Below the pieces are notes generated by a model. The model saw only the letters and a program-made list of their open reading frames with translations. It had not been told where the DNA came from and made no database searches. From DASSFG01 sp035547915 (GTDB taxonomy: Bacteria; Planctomycetota; Planctomycetia; Pirellulales; JAICIG01), in contig DASZTS010000095.1 in assembly GCA_035547915.1 (NCBI GenBank), forward strand, positions 62,001 through 126,000: DNA of 64,000 bases, read 5' to 3'. A program made the position numbers and the translations under genes. Of this stretch, positions 55,138 through 64,000 are shown one piece after another. Every line of letters begins with the position of its first letter. Position 1 is the stretch's first letter.

Positions 55138-55165
55138 TTGCCGAAATTGTGCAAAACAGTATGAT
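55138..55165 (+). promoter_or_regulatory. Probable sufR promoter
   Basis: TTGCCG (-35, 55138-55143) and TATGAT (-10, 55160-55165) with a 16-base spacer, about 35 bases before the sufR ATG. A short inverted repeat TTGC...GCAA overlaps the -35 box and could be an operator for SufR itself; this is inferred from position only. Confidence 0.4.
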
Positions 55166-55200
55166 TTCTGTAGGGGAAGGTCGATCGGCTCAGGTCCTTT

Positions 55201-55818
55201 ATGAGTACCGTCAGCGAAACGTCCGACGCCCGGTTGCTCGACCTGTTGAAGCAGGAAGGGGCGATGGGCATTGCCGAAATTGCAGCCGCCACGTCGGTTA
55301 CGGCAACGGCTGTGCGTCAGCGTTTGAACCGCCTGATGGCGCAGGGGTTGATCGAGCGCGAGACGGCGCGGGCGATGCGAGGCCGGCCGAGCCATCGCTA
55401 TTCGTTGAGCGAAAAGGCACGGCGGCAGGCGGGGAACAATTACGGCGACCTGGCCCTCCTGCTGTGGGAGGAGATTCGCTCGGTTAAGGATCCGGAGGTC
55501 CGGCGGGGATTGTTTCAGCGGTTGGCGAGTGCGATGGCCCGGTTCTATGCCGGTCGTATTCGAGGGGGTACGACCGCGGCCCGCATGGAATCGTTGAAGG
55601 AGTTGTTTGCCGACCGACGCGTGCCGATCGAAGTCGCCGCCGATGGTGAGTTGCCGGTGCTGACGGTGGTCGATTGTCCTTACCCGGAGTTGGCGGAGAA
55701 GGATCGCGGCATCTGCGCGGTCGAGAAGATGATGTTTGCCGAACTGCTGGCCACGCCATTGAAGTTGTCGCAGTGCCGGCTGGAAGGGCATTCGTGTTGC
55801 CAATTTGAAACGAGCTGA
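55201..55818 (+). CDS. sufR: SufR-type iron-sulphur sensing transcriptional regulator
   Basis: 205 aa. An N-terminal winged helix (LLDLLKQEGAMGIAEIAAATSVTATAVRQRLNRLMAQGLIERETARAMRGRPSHRYSLS) is followed by a helical region and a cysteine-rich C-terminus: C159 and C172 (12 residues apart), C192 and the pair C199/C200 in GHSCCQF. In SufR proteins these cysteines hold an Fe-S cluster that lets the dimer repress the suf operon when clusters are plentiful. Its position just ahead of nuoB and sufCBD fits that role. The cysteine spacing differs after C172 from cyanobacterial SufR, so cluster ligation here is inferred. Confidence 0.88.
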   Translation: MSTVSETSDARLLDLLKQEGAMGIAEIAAATSVTATAVRQRLNRLMAQGLIERETARAMRGRPSHRYSLSEKARRQAGNNYGDLALLLWEEIRSVKDPEVRRGLFQRLASAMARFYAGRIRGGTTAARMESLKELFADRRVPIEVAADGELPVLTVVDCPYPELAEKDRGICAVEKMMFAELLATPLKLSQCRLEGHSCCQFETS

Positions 55819-55936
55819 AAGCAGGTTACACTGAGCGGCTTGGCTGCGGACGGATGAGGGCGGCTTATACGGCATCGCCGACCCGCAGGAACGATCAACG
55901 AATCATTAAAGCAACCCACACGAACGACGATCACAC

Positions 55937-56548
55937 ATGACCAAGCCTTGGATTGAAGGCCGTTTCGAAGAGAACGTCATTACGACGACCGTGGAGCAAG
56001 CGATCAATTGGGCGCGGCAGGCGAGCATCTGGCCGATGACGTTTGGCCTGGCCTGCTGTGCCATCGAGATGATGGCCGCCGGCGCCAGCCGTTACGACAT
56101 GGACCGTTTCGGCGCGGGAGCTTTTCGAGCCACGCCCCGGCAGGCCGACCTGATGATCGTGGCCGGCACGGTGACGTACAAGATGGCCAGTCGCGTGCGG
56201 CGTCTGTACAACCTGATGCCCGATCCGAAATTCGTCATCGCCATGGGAGCCTGCACGGTCGGTGGCGGCCCGTACTTCAAGTGGGGCTACCACGTTTGCA
56301 AGGGTGTCGACCTGGTCGTTCCGGTCGACGTGTATGTGCCCGGCTGCCCGCCGCGGCCCGAGGCGCTGCTGGAAGGGCTGATGCGGATCCAAGACAAGAT
56401 CCGCGGGCACAAGATCGCCAAGCACAAGAGCGCGAACGGCGCCCCCGCCGTCAAGATCGACGACGAACTGCCGATTCCGCACCACTCGGGTTATGTGGCC
56501 GTGGAAGAGAAACAACCGTTGTTTGACCACCAGAAGATCACGGGCTAG
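55937..56548 (+). CDS. nuoB: NADH-quinone oxidoreductase subunit B
   Basis: A 203-aa protein with the four cysteines for [4Fe-4S] cluster N2: C40 and C41 in GLACCAIEMM, C106 in GACTVGGG and C137 in VPGCPPRPEALL. The rest follows the family closely (RYDMDRFGAG, PRQADLMIVAGTVTYKMA, PVDVYVPG). N2 is the last cluster before quinone in complex I. Unusually, no other nuo gene is adjacent; it lies between sufR and sufC. The C-terminal 35 residues, with basic and then acidic parts, exceed the conserved core. It may serve complex I subunits encoded elsewhere or be a second copy. Confidence 0.95.
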   Translation: MTKPWIEGRFEENVITTTVEQAINWARQASIWPMTFGLACCAIEMMAAGASRYDMDRFGAGAFRATPRQADLMIVAGTVTYKMASRVRRLYNLMPDPKFVIAMGACTVGGGPYFKWGYHVCKGVDLVVPVDVYVPGCPPRPEALLEGLMRIQDKIRGHKIAKHKSANGAPAVKIDDELPIPHHSGYVAVEEKQPLFDHQKITG

Positions 56549-56583
56549 GGCATCTGGCAGGTCGAAAACTGACATTCCGAAAC

Positions 56584-56617
56584 TAAGTTGGGCAATAAAT
56601 TAAGTTGGGCAATGAAT
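56584..56617 (+). repeat. 17-bp tandem duplication over the sufC start
   Basis: Two 17-bp units (56584-56600 and 56601-56617) share TAAGTTGGGCAAT and differ at one base: the first has ATAAAT, the second ATGAAT. The change creates the sufC ATG at 56612. The first unit has lost or never had an ATG. The duplication leaves an in-frame TTG at 56588. Confidence 0.7.
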
Positions 56618-57460
56618 AACGTGTCCGATCTACTCCAAATAAACGATTTGCACGTCGAGGTCGAAGGGAAGCCGATCTTGCGCGGCGTCAACCTGACGAT
56701 CCGCCGCGGCGAAACCCACGCGCTCATGGGACCCAACGGGTCGGGCAAGAGCACGCTCGGCTTCGCCATCATGGGTCATCCCGGCTACGACGTCACCTCC
56801 GGCTCCATCACGCTGAACGACCAGGACGTGCTGGCGATGGAACCGAACGAACGGGCCCGCGGCGGGATTTTCCTGGCATTCCAGCGGCCGATGTCGATTC
56901 CCGGGGTGAAAATGGCCGACTTTCTCCGGCACGCTGCCACCAACGTGCGGCGGCCCGACCGGAAGGAAGGCGAAGAGCTGATCCCCATGCGCGACTTCCG
57001 CAAAGAGCTGAAGTCGAAGATGGAACAACTGCGGATGGACCCCGAATTTGCACGCCGTTATGTCAACGACGGCTTTTCGGGCGGCGAGATGAAGCGGGCC
57101 GAGATCCTCCAGATGGCGATGTTGCGGCCGAAGTTTGCCATTCTGGACGAGACCGACAGCGGGCTCGACGTCGATGCCGTCCGGTTGGCCAGCCAGAGCA
57201 TTGCGGAGATCGGCGGTGCCGAGATGGGCATTTTGATCATCACGCACCACGACAAGCTGCTGGAACACAACACGCCCGATTTCACGCACGTGATGTTGGG
57301 CGGCCGGATCGTGGAAACGGGTGGTCCCGGCCATGAACGGAGCGGCGCAGAACTCGCCGCCGAATTGCACCAGAAGGGTTATGACCGCATTCGCGCGGCC
57401 CACCCCGAAGCGGCCGCCGATGAGGCCGACATGGCAAAACAGCCGGAAGCCGTGGTTTGA
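56612..57460 (+). CDS. sufC: Fe-S cluster assembly ATPase SufC
   Basis: About 282 aa from the ATG at 56612. ABC ATPase motifs are complete: Walker A GPNGSGKST, Q-loop FLAFQRPMSIPG, signature FSGGEMKR, Walker B FAILDETDSGLDVD and H-loop ITHHD. SufC hydrolyses ATP to reshape the SufB-SufD scaffold during cluster building. The C-terminal tail (HPEAAADEADMAKQPEAVV) extends about 20 residues past the usual end. No clear ribosome binding site precedes the ATG, within the tandem duplication described at 56584. Confidence 0.97.
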   Translation: MNNVSDLLQINDLHVEVEGKPILRGVNLTIRRGETHALMGPNGSGKSTLGFAIMGHPGYDVTSGSITLNDQDVLAMEPNERARGGIFLAFQRPMSIPGVKMADFLRHAATNVRRPDRKEGEELIPMRDFRKELKSKMEQLRMDPEFARRYVNDGFSGGEMKRAEILQMAMLRPKFAILDETDSGLDVDAVRLASQSIAEIGGAEMGILIITHHDKLLEHNTPDFTHVMLGGRIVETGGPGHERSGAELAAELHQKGYDRIRAAHPEAAADEADMAKQPEAVV

Positions 57461-57488
57461 TAAAGCCGGAGCCGGTGGTGCCCGAGCG

Positions 57489-57503
57489 CCGGCTGTGAGC
57501 CGG
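57489..57503 (+). promoter_or_regulatory. Hairpin between sufC and sufB
   Basis: CCGGCT / AGCCGG with loop GTG, in a GC-rich setting (GAGCGCCGGCTGTGAGCCGG). It may act as an intercistronic stabiliser or a REP-like element. Confidence 0.35.
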
Positions 57504-57597
57504 TACCTGCGGGACGGTATCGGTCGACACGGCACGGAGTGCTAGGGAAATACCGGCTTAGGCTGCGACAAAAAACTCAACCAGAACGATCTTAAAT

Positions 57598-59004
<1,407 letters not shown>

Positions 59005-59008
59005 TACT

Positions 59009-59029
59009 CCCTCTCCCGGCGGGAGAGGG
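59009..59029. repeat. Palindromic repeat, copy 1
   Basis: CCCTCTCCC and GGGAGAGGG arms with loop GGC, five bases after the sufB stop codon. An identical hairpin lies at 59131-59151. The motif resembles dispersed REP-like palindromes seen widely in bacterial genomes; it may also act as a terminator or mRNA stabiliser. Confidence 0.7.
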
Positions 59030-59130
59030 CGGCTGAACATACCAACGGTCATCTCCTGCTGAGCGACAACGCCGGCCATTAGTGGAAGAGAGTCAACAAC
59101 AGAAGAGCAGGCGATCCGCCCTCACCCTAG

Positions 59131-59151
59131 CCCTCTCCCGGCGGGAGAGGG
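59131..59151. repeat. Palindromic repeat, copy 2
   Basis: Identical 9-bp arms and 3-base loop to the palindrome at 59009-59029, here preceded by GCCCTCACCCTAG. The 243 bases between sufB and sufD hold only these two palindromes and no gene. Confidence 0.7.
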
Positions 59152-59247
59152 GATCATTTGTCGTCCGATCCCTACGGGCGCCAGGGCAGGCCGATCTGCT
59201 TGTGTTTTGGCACCTATTGTCTTTTCTGGGATTTTCTACAAGCACCC

Positions 59248-60546
59248 ATGACTGAAATGACGTTGGCTTCCGGCTTCACGAGCGATGCCTTTGCGGCCTT
59301 TCTGGCGGCGCGGCAAGAGCCGCTCTGGCTCACCGAACTGCGCCGCGCGGCCTGGGAAGCGTTCGAGAAGATGGAGCTTCCCTCGCGGCGTGAAGAAGAG
59401 TGGATGCGCACCGATATCCGGCTCTTCAAGCTCGATCGCTTCGGCCTACCTGGCGAGACGCTGCCCGGGCTGACTGCTCCGCCTGCTCTGCTGACCGAAG
59501 GGGTCGATCTAGCCGGACGCACGGCCTCGCTCAACAGCCGGCCGGGCGGATTCTCGTCGGAAGGCGTCCCGCCGGGCGTTCTTTTCGGCAATCTCGAAGA
59601 GATGGTGGCCGAGCATGGCGACTTGCTGCGGCCGCACCTGTTCCAGATCGTCAATCCGCAGGCCGATAAATTCGCCGCGCTGCATGCCGCCTGCTGGTCG
59701 GGCGGCGTGCTCGTCTACGTGCCGCGCGGCGTGCGCGTCGAAAAGCCGTTTCACATGCTCTCTGGATTGGCGGGAGGGGGCGTCGATCTCTCGCATGCCC
59801 TGATCGTGCTCGAAGAGGGGGCCGAAGCGACCGTGCTGGCCGAAACGGCCGGCGACGATCAGCCCAGCCTGCACTGTGGGGCGATCGAGATCGTGGTCGG
59901 TGCCGGTGCCAAGCTGCGTTACGTCAATCTGCAAAACTGGGGCTCGGGCACGTGGCATTTCGCCCACCAGCGGGCCGTCGTCGAGCGCGACGGCGCCTTG
60001 CAGTGGACCATTGGCGCCCTGGGCGGACGTCTGGCCAAGGTGAACCAACATGTAGCCCTCGTGGGCGACGGCGCCGATACCCAGGTCAATGGCGTGATGT
60101 TCACCGAAGGCAAACAGCACCTCTCCTATCACACGCTACAGCATCACCAGGCAGCCCATTGCCGTAGCGATTTGCTCTATAAGGGTGCCTTGCAGGACCA
60201 CTCGCAACTCGTTTGGCGGGGCATGATCAAGGTCGACCCCGGTGCGCAGAAAACGAACGGCTATCAACGCAACGACAATCTTATCCTGACGGAGACGGCG
60301 CGGGCCGATTCGATTCCTGGTCTGGAGATCGAGGCCGACGATGTCATCTGTACCCACGGCGCCACGGCCGGCCGTGTCGACGACCAGCAGATCTTTTATG
60401 CCCGCTGCCGCGGCCTGACCCGCAACGAAGCCGTCCGCATGATCGTGGCCGGCTTCTTCCAGCAGGTGTTCGACCGGATCACGATCGAGAGTGTGCGCGA
60501 GGCGCTGGGGCACGCCATCGGGCGACGGATTCGAGAGTACGATTGA
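59248..60546 (+). CDS. sufD: Fe-S cluster assembly protein SufD
   Basis: 432 aa from the ATG at 59248 (MTEMTLASGFTSDAFAAFLAARQEP); the open frame from 59158 adds a cysteine-rich lead that is not family-like. SufD features include WLTELRRAAWEAFEKMELPSRREEEWMRTDI, the beta-helix core with the sequence order of SufB, and the C-terminal THGATAGRVDDQQIFYARCRGLTRNEAVRMIVAGFF, which carries the histidine that works with SufB. The stop codon overlaps the start of the Rieske ferredoxin gene (ATGA), so the two are translationally coupled. Confidence 0.96.
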   Translation: MTEMTLASGFTSDAFAAFLAARQEPLWLTELRRAAWEAFEKMELPSRREEEWMRTDIRLFKLDRFGLPGETLPGLTAPPALLTEGVDLAGRTASLNSRPGGFSSEGVPPGVLFGNLEEMVAEHGDLLRPHLFQIVNPQADKFAALHAACWSGGVLVYVPRGVRVEKPFHMLSGLAGGGVDLSHALIVLEEGAEATVLAETAGDDQPSLHCGAIEIVVGAGAKLRYVNLQNWGSGTWHFAHQRAVVERDGALQWTIGALGGRLAKVNQHVALVGDGADTQVNGVMFTEGKQHLSYHTLQHHQAAHCRSDLLYKGALQDHSQLVWRGMIKVDPGAQKTNGYQRNDNLILTETARADSIPGLEIEADDVICTHGATAGRVDDQQIFYARCRGLTRNEAVRMIVAGFFQQVFDRITIESVREALGHAIGRRIREYD

Positions 60547-60857
60547 TGGATTTTCAACGCGTCGCCCGCCTCTCCGACTTGCCCGATCCGGGCCGGACTG
60601 TCGTCGAGATCGACGACCGATTGGTCGTGCTCTTGCGCGTGGCCGGCGAGGTATTCGCCATCGACGACGTCTGCACCCACGACGGCGGACCGCTCGGCGA
60701 GGGGGAACTGGAAGACCACACGATCGCCTGCCCCCGCCACGGCGCCAAATTTGATATCCGCACCGGCGCTGCCTTGACCATGCCGGCTACGCGGCCGACT
60801 CAGGCCCACGACGTCAAGGTCGAAGGGGACGATATCTGGGTGCGCGTACGCGATTGA
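60546..60857 (+). CDS. Small Rieske-type [2Fe-2S] ferredoxin
   Basis: A 103-aa soluble protein. The cluster ligands are C43-T-H45 in DVCTHDGGPLGEG and C62-PR-H65 in IACPRHGAKFD, the standard CxH...CxxH pair of Rieske proteins, with the closing loop usual for NirD and dioxygenase-type ferredoxins. It has no membrane anchor or oxygenase part, so it is an electron carrier. The ATG shares bases with the sufD stop, tying it to the suf operon, an arrangement seen in several suf operons where its partner is unsettled. Confidence 0.94.
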   Translation: MDFQRVARLSDLPDPGRTVVEIDDRLVVLLRVAGEVFAIDDVCTHDGGPLGEGELEDHTIACPRHGAKFDIRTGAALTMPATRPTQAHDVKVEGDDIWVRVRD

Positions 60858-60999
60858 GCCGAGCCGTCGTCGGCAAATTTCGACCGCCCGCGGCCGGCGT
60901 CTTCAAAATCGACCGCCGAATTTCACACCGCCTGGGCGGCTGATACAATCAACGAGCGTGTGCGACGCTCGGTGTGTCGCCCGACTCGCGGAGGTTGTC

Positions 61000-62061
61000 G
61001 TGCCCTCTTCACCTGGCGGGCGAGCGGTCTCGCTCGACGATCTGCTGGCGCTCAACGACGAGATCGCCGCGCTCGTGCGCGCGGGCGTGCCGTTGGAGAG
61101 CGGGCTGGCCGAATTGGCGCGCGATCTGCCGTCGAACCCCGCCCGCGTCGCCGCCGAACTCGCTGACCGGCTCGCGCAAGGTGATCCGCTCGATCGCGCT
61201 CTCGACGCAGCAGGCCAGCGGTTGCCGCCGCTCTATTTAGCCGTGGTGGCAGCGGGCCTCAAATCGGGCCGCTTGTCGGCCGCGCTGGAAGGATTGGCTA
61301 CCGCGGCGCGGCGCATCGCCGAACTCAGACAAACGACCGCCACCGCCATCATCTACCCGGTCGTCGTGTTCCTGTTGGCTTGGGTTCTTTTCGTCGGCTT
61401 CGTGACCTTCTTTGCGCCGCGGGTGCTGCCGAGTTTCCGCGACGTTCGCTTGGACTCGGCCGAGGTGATCGCCTGGTTCGCCGGTCTGGGCGACAGCGTT
61501 CGCTGGTGGGCGCCGGTCGGGCCTGTGGTGGTGCTGCTGGCCGTGGGTGCCTGGTGGTACCGCTCGGGCCGTGCATTCTCTCTCGGCGCCGGCGGCCGCT
61601 TGGGCTGGGTGCCGGGCGCCGGCGAACTGGTTAGTTCGTGCCGGTCGGCCGCGTTTGCCGATGTGTTGGCCCTGCTCGTCGATCAGCGCGTGCCGCTGCC
61701 CGAGGGCTTGCGTCTGGCGGGGGCAGCCAGCGGCAGCCGTGGCATGGCCGGCGACGCCGATGCGCTGGCCGCTGCCATCGAGCGCGGCGCCGGACCTCGT
61801 GAATACATGTCGCTCGCCGGCCGTTTTCCGCCCCTGGTCGCCTGGTTTCTTTCGGCCGGACAGGAAGGGCGAGTGTTGGCCCTGGCGCTGCGGCATGCGG
61901 CGGCCAGCTATCATGAACGCGCCCGCAGACGGGCCGAGATCGTGCAGACGTTCTTGCCCATGCTGCTCACGCTTGTCGTGGGAGGCACGATCGTGCTGGC
62001 GTATGCCTTGATCTTGTTCGTGCCCTGGATCAACCTCCTGAAGGCGTTGAGCACCCCGTAG
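61000..62061 (+). CDS. Type II secretion/type IV pilus inner-membrane protein F family (GspF-like), standalone
   Basis: About 353 aa from the GTG at 61000, which has GGAGG 5 bases upstream; the frame opens at 60958. The two T2SSF repeats are visible: LLALNDEIAALVRAGVPLESGLAELARDL with the following LPPLYLAVVAAGLKSGRLSAALEGLA, and AFADVLALLVDQRVPLPEGLRLAG with FPPLVAWFLSAGQEGRVLALALRHAA. Three membrane helices lie at IIYPVVVFLLAWVLFVGFVTFF, VGPVVVLLAVGAWWY and LLTLVVGGTIVLAYALILFVPW. GspF/PilC bridges the ATPase and pilus growth. No other secretion or pilus gene is near. Confidence 0.88.
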   Translation: MPSSPGGRAVSLDDLLALNDEIAALVRAGVPLESGLAELARDLPSNPARVAAELADRLAQGDPLDRALDAAGQRLPPLYLAVVAAGLKSGRLSAALEGLATAARRIAELRQTTATAIIYPVVVFLLAWVLFVGFVTFFAPRVLPSFRDVRLDSAEVIAWFAGLGDSVRWWAPVGPVVVLLAVGAWWYRSGRAFSLGAGGRLGWVPGAGELVSSCRSAAFADVLALLVDQRVPLPEGLRLAGAASGSRGMAGDADALAAAIERGAGPREYMSLAGRFPPLVAWFLSAGQEGRVLALALRHAAASYHERARRRAEIVQTFLPMLLTLVVGGTIVLAYALILFVPWINLLKALSTP

Positions 62062-62085
62062 CCGCGGTGCCACAGCGGGCCGATT

Positions 62086-63435
62086 ATGCCGGCAACCAAC
62101 GGTCTGCATCGGGTGGTCATCATCGGCGGCGGGTTCGGCGGGCTTTATGCCGCGCGGGCCATGAGCCATCCGTCGTTGCGAGTGACGTTGATCGACCGGC
62201 GGAACTTTCACCTGTTCCAGCCGCTCTTGTATCAAGTCGCGACCGGTGAATTGTCGCCCGCCAACATCGCGGCCCCGCTCCGCAGCCTGCTCCGACGCCA
62301 ACGGCAGACAGACGTCTTGCTGGCCCAGGCGGTCGACTTCGATGCCACCGGAAAGCGAGTGATCCTTGCCGACGGCGAGGTGGCCTACGATTCGCTCATC
62401 GTGGCCGCCGGACTCGAATTCAATTACTTCGGCCACGACGAGTGGCGGCCGCTCGCGCCGGGACTGAAATCGATCGAGGATGCGACGACGATCCGCGCCC
62501 GGGTGCTGACCGCCTTCGAAGCGGCCGAACGGACAACCGATCCGGCCGTTCGTCACCGGTTGTTGACGTTTGTGGTGGTCGGCGGCGGCGCGACCGGTGT
62601 CGAATTGGCCGGCGCCTTCGCGGAGCTCGCGCGCTACACGCTGCGTCGCGACTTCCGCTCGATCGATCCGACCGAAGCGCGCGTCGTGCTGGTCGAGGCG
62701 CGCCCGCGTCTGCTCGAAGCGTTTCCGGACGATCTTTCCGACAAGACCTCGCAGACATTGGCAAGACTGGGGGTTACGGTCTATCCGAATGCGATGGTGA
62801 CGGACGTTCGCGCCGATCAGGTCACGATCCAGCGTGGCGACGCGAAGGAGGTCATCCCCACCGGCAATGTGTTATGGACGGCGGGCGTGCGCACGACCCC
62901 GCTCGCCGGGCGCCTGGCGGCCGCCACGGGCGCGGCCACCGATCGATTGGGCCGCATCGTCGTGGGGCCGGATTTGACGATCGCCGGGCATCCGGAAATC
63001 TTCGTCATAGGCGACATGGCGCACTTCGAACACCAGGGCGGACAGCCGCTGCCGGGCGTCGCGCCGGTGGCCATGCAACAAGGCCGTTACGCGGCCCAAG
63101 TGATCGCGGCGCGGGTCGGCGGCAAGCGGCCGACGCGCCCCTTTCGCTACCACGATCGCGGCAGCATGGCGGTCATCGGGCGTTCCTCCGCCGTGGCCGA
63201 TCTGGGGTGGACTCACCTGTCGGGCTTCACCGCCTGGTTCGCCTGGTTGTTCATCCATCTCCTCTATCTGGCGCAGTTCCAGAATCGCCTGCTCGTGCTC
63301 GTGCAATGGGCCTGGAATTACGTCACGTGGAATCGTTCGGCGCGGTTGATCACGGAACCGCCGGGCAGCAAGACACGCTCCTCTTCGCAACAGCCAGCCG
63401 GTGGCGACGACGGCTCATCGACGGACACTCGATAA
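62086..63435 (+). CDS. ndh: Type II NADH:quinone oxidoreductase (NDH-2)
   Basis: A 449-aa flavoprotein with two dinucleotide folds: VVIIGGGFGGLYAA (FAD, about 10-23) and VVVGGGATGVELAG (NADH, about 163-176), and the family's NFHLFQPLLYQVATGELSP and FVIGDMAHFEHQGGQPLPGVAPVAMQQGRY. The C-terminal LSGFTAWFAWLFIHLLYLAQFQNRLLVLVQWAWNYV is amphipathic/hydrophobic and anchors it to the membrane. It passes electrons from NADH to quinone without pumping protons. It starts 24 bases after the GspF-like gene. The serine-rich tail is variable. Confidence 0.95.
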   Translation: MPATNGLHRVVIIGGGFGGLYAARAMSHPSLRVTLIDRRNFHLFQPLLYQVATGELSPANIAAPLRSLLRRQRQTDVLLAQAVDFDATGKRVILADGEVAYDSLIVAAGLEFNYFGHDEWRPLAPGLKSIEDATTIRARVLTAFEAAERTTDPAVRHRLLTFVVVGGGATGVELAGAFAELARYTLRRDFRSIDPTEARVVLVEARPRLLEAFPDDLSDKTSQTLARLGVTVYPNAMVTDVRADQVTIQRGDAKEVIPTGNVLWTAGVRTTPLAGRLAAATGAATDRLGRIVVGPDLTIAGHPEIFVIGDMAHFEHQGGQPLPGVAPVAMQQGRYAAQVIAARVGGKRPTRPFRYHDRGSMAVIGRSSAVADLGWTHLSGFTAWFAWLFIHLLYLAQFQNRLLVLVQWAWNYVTWNRSARLITEPPGSKTRSSSQQPAGGDDGSSTDTR

Positions 63436-63577
63436 GAACTCACACCGCGGATCATCGGCCGAAACCGATCTGTGGGCTGCCGTGCAACACGTGCCGCGCG
63501 TGGCGGCCACGGCCGGCCGCAACGGCGGCGCAGACACGCAACGTTTTGGGCAACATATTTTAATGAATTCCAACAAT

Positions 63578-63606
63578 TTGAAGCGCTATACCGGCGGGGC
63601 TATAAT
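63578..63606 (+). promoter_or_regulatory. Probable promoter for the mop locus
   Basis: TTGAAG (63578-63583) and TATAAT (63601-63606) with a 17-base spacer, in the 221-base gap after the NDH-2 gene. The -10 box is a consensus match. Transcription would start about 45 bases before the Mop-protein ATG. It is the best-formed promoter I found in the window. Confidence 0.55.
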
Positions 63607-63656
63607 CACGCCTCGCGGCTACGGCCCGTACGTGCCACTCATGAAAGTCGACGGAC

Positions 63657-63866
63657 ATGAAGATCAGCGCAAGAAACGTGTTGCCGGCGACCGTCGTGTC
63701 GATCAAGGACGGGGCGGTGAATTCGGAAGTGCTCGTAAAACTCGCGGGCGGGGAAGAGATCGTTTCCGTCGTCACCAAAGCCTCGGTCGATCATTTGGGG
63801 CTGGCAGCGGGCAAACAGGTCTACGTGGTGGTCAAGGCTTCGAATGTGATGCTTGCCGTCGATTGA
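63657..63866 (+). CDS. Molybdenum-pterin-binding (Mop/TOBE) protein
   Basis: A 69-aa single-domain protein whose full length is one Mop domain: MKISARNVLPATVVSIKDGAVNSEVLVKLAGG followed by ASVDHLGLAAGKQVYVVVKASNVMLAVD. Mop proteins bind molybdate or tungstate as oligomers and buffer it in the cytoplasm; the same fold is part of ModC and ModE. The next gene starts 2 bases after the stop codon and encodes an exported protein, consistent with a molybdate uptake operon. Confidence 0.93.
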   Translation: MKISARNVLPATVVSIKDGAVNSEVLVKLAGGEEIVSVVTKASVDHLGLAAGKQVYVVVKASNVMLAVD

Positions 63867-63868
63867 AC

Positions 63869-64000
63869 ATGCCGAGAACGGTCCATTCCTCGTGCGTCAG
63901 TTCGGCCTCTGCGCGATCACGATACGGTCGCCTGGCGGCGGTCGTTCTTTTTCTGCTCGCCACCGGCCAACTCAACGCTGCCGAGGAAAGCAGTGGACTG
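63869..64000 (+). CDS. Exported protein, N-terminal fragment (possible molybdate-binding ModA)
   Basis: The ATG at 63869 opens 44 codons that run off the window. They give a signal peptide: a basic region (SARSRYGRL), a hydrophobic core (AAVVLFLLATG) and a likely cleavage near LNAAEE. Placement 2 bases after the Mop gene suggests the periplasmic binding protein of a molybdate ABC importer, but no ModA-specific sequence is visible in this fragment, so the identity is inferred from context. Confidence 0.5.
   Translation, partial: MPRTVHSSCVSSASARSRYGRLAAVVLFLLATGQLNAAEESSGL

Overview
The window reads as chromosomal DNA of a planctomycete, most likely Pirellulales-like. Three things point there: the paired DUF1552 and haem-containing DUF1587/1592/1588 proteins (4047-8068), a secreted beta-helix/DUF4214 protein whose N-terminus carries a planctomycete-type export motif (LEMRSML), and a TPR-bearing Ser/Thr kinase. 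The DNA is GC-rich, genes on both strands are closely packed, and many genes lack a strong ribosome binding site. No rRNA, tRNA, CRISPR array, prophage or complete insertion sequence was seen.

Layout. 1-11 kb: the 3' part of a hybrid histidine kinase, a secreted hypothetical protein, an MFS exporter, the DUF1592/DUF1552 operon (minus strand), and a two-gene LigD (polymerase, then ligase; minus strand). 11-20 kb: the large surface protein, a degraded region, a PlsC-type acyltransferase, two tiny membrane proteins, a MOSC protein and a Ser/Thr kinase. 20-27 kb: HDAC-like deacetylase, acyl-CoA dehydrogenase, CoxG-like protein, a NodB-like protein, a CobA-HemD fusion and a TPR protein. 27-37 kb: a housekeeping stretch of rpsT, a PfkB kinase, thpR, recA, an HtrA protease and alaS. 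35-42 kb (minus strand): YhaO-like nuclease, YhaN-like ATPase and a UbiD decarboxylase. 42-52 kb: a membrane-fusion adaptor with a glycine-rich EF-hand tail and its MacB-type permease, a lactonase-like propeller, a diverged PilZ protein, an M16 peptidase, a GNAT and a MarR regulator. 52-64 kb: mnmG, greA, then sufR-nuoB-sufC-sufB-sufD-Rieske ferredoxin, a lone GspF-like gene, a type II NADH dehydrogenase, and the start of a molybdate-related locus (Mop protein plus an exported protein cut by the window end).

How the genes work together. The clearest functional unit is the iron-sulphur block at 55-61 kb. A SufR-type sensor sits ahead of the SufBCD scaffold genes, with nuoB (which holds cluster N2 of complex I) placed between regulator and scaffold, and a small Rieske ferredoxin overlapping sufD. 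A second NADH-oxidising enzyme (NDH-2) lies just beyond. The YhaO/YhaN pair and the adaptor/permease pair are two further units. The permease pair has no ATPase gene beside it.

Non-coding structure. A ~100-bp fold-back element occurs three times (20.1, 24.0 and 51.9 kb), each time next to gene 3' ends. Several perfect hairpins lie between genes, including a pair of identical palindromes between sufB and sufD. No wholly new system can be proven from the sequence alone. The best candidates are the fold-back element family, the suf/nuoB arrangement and the EF-hand-tailed adaptor.
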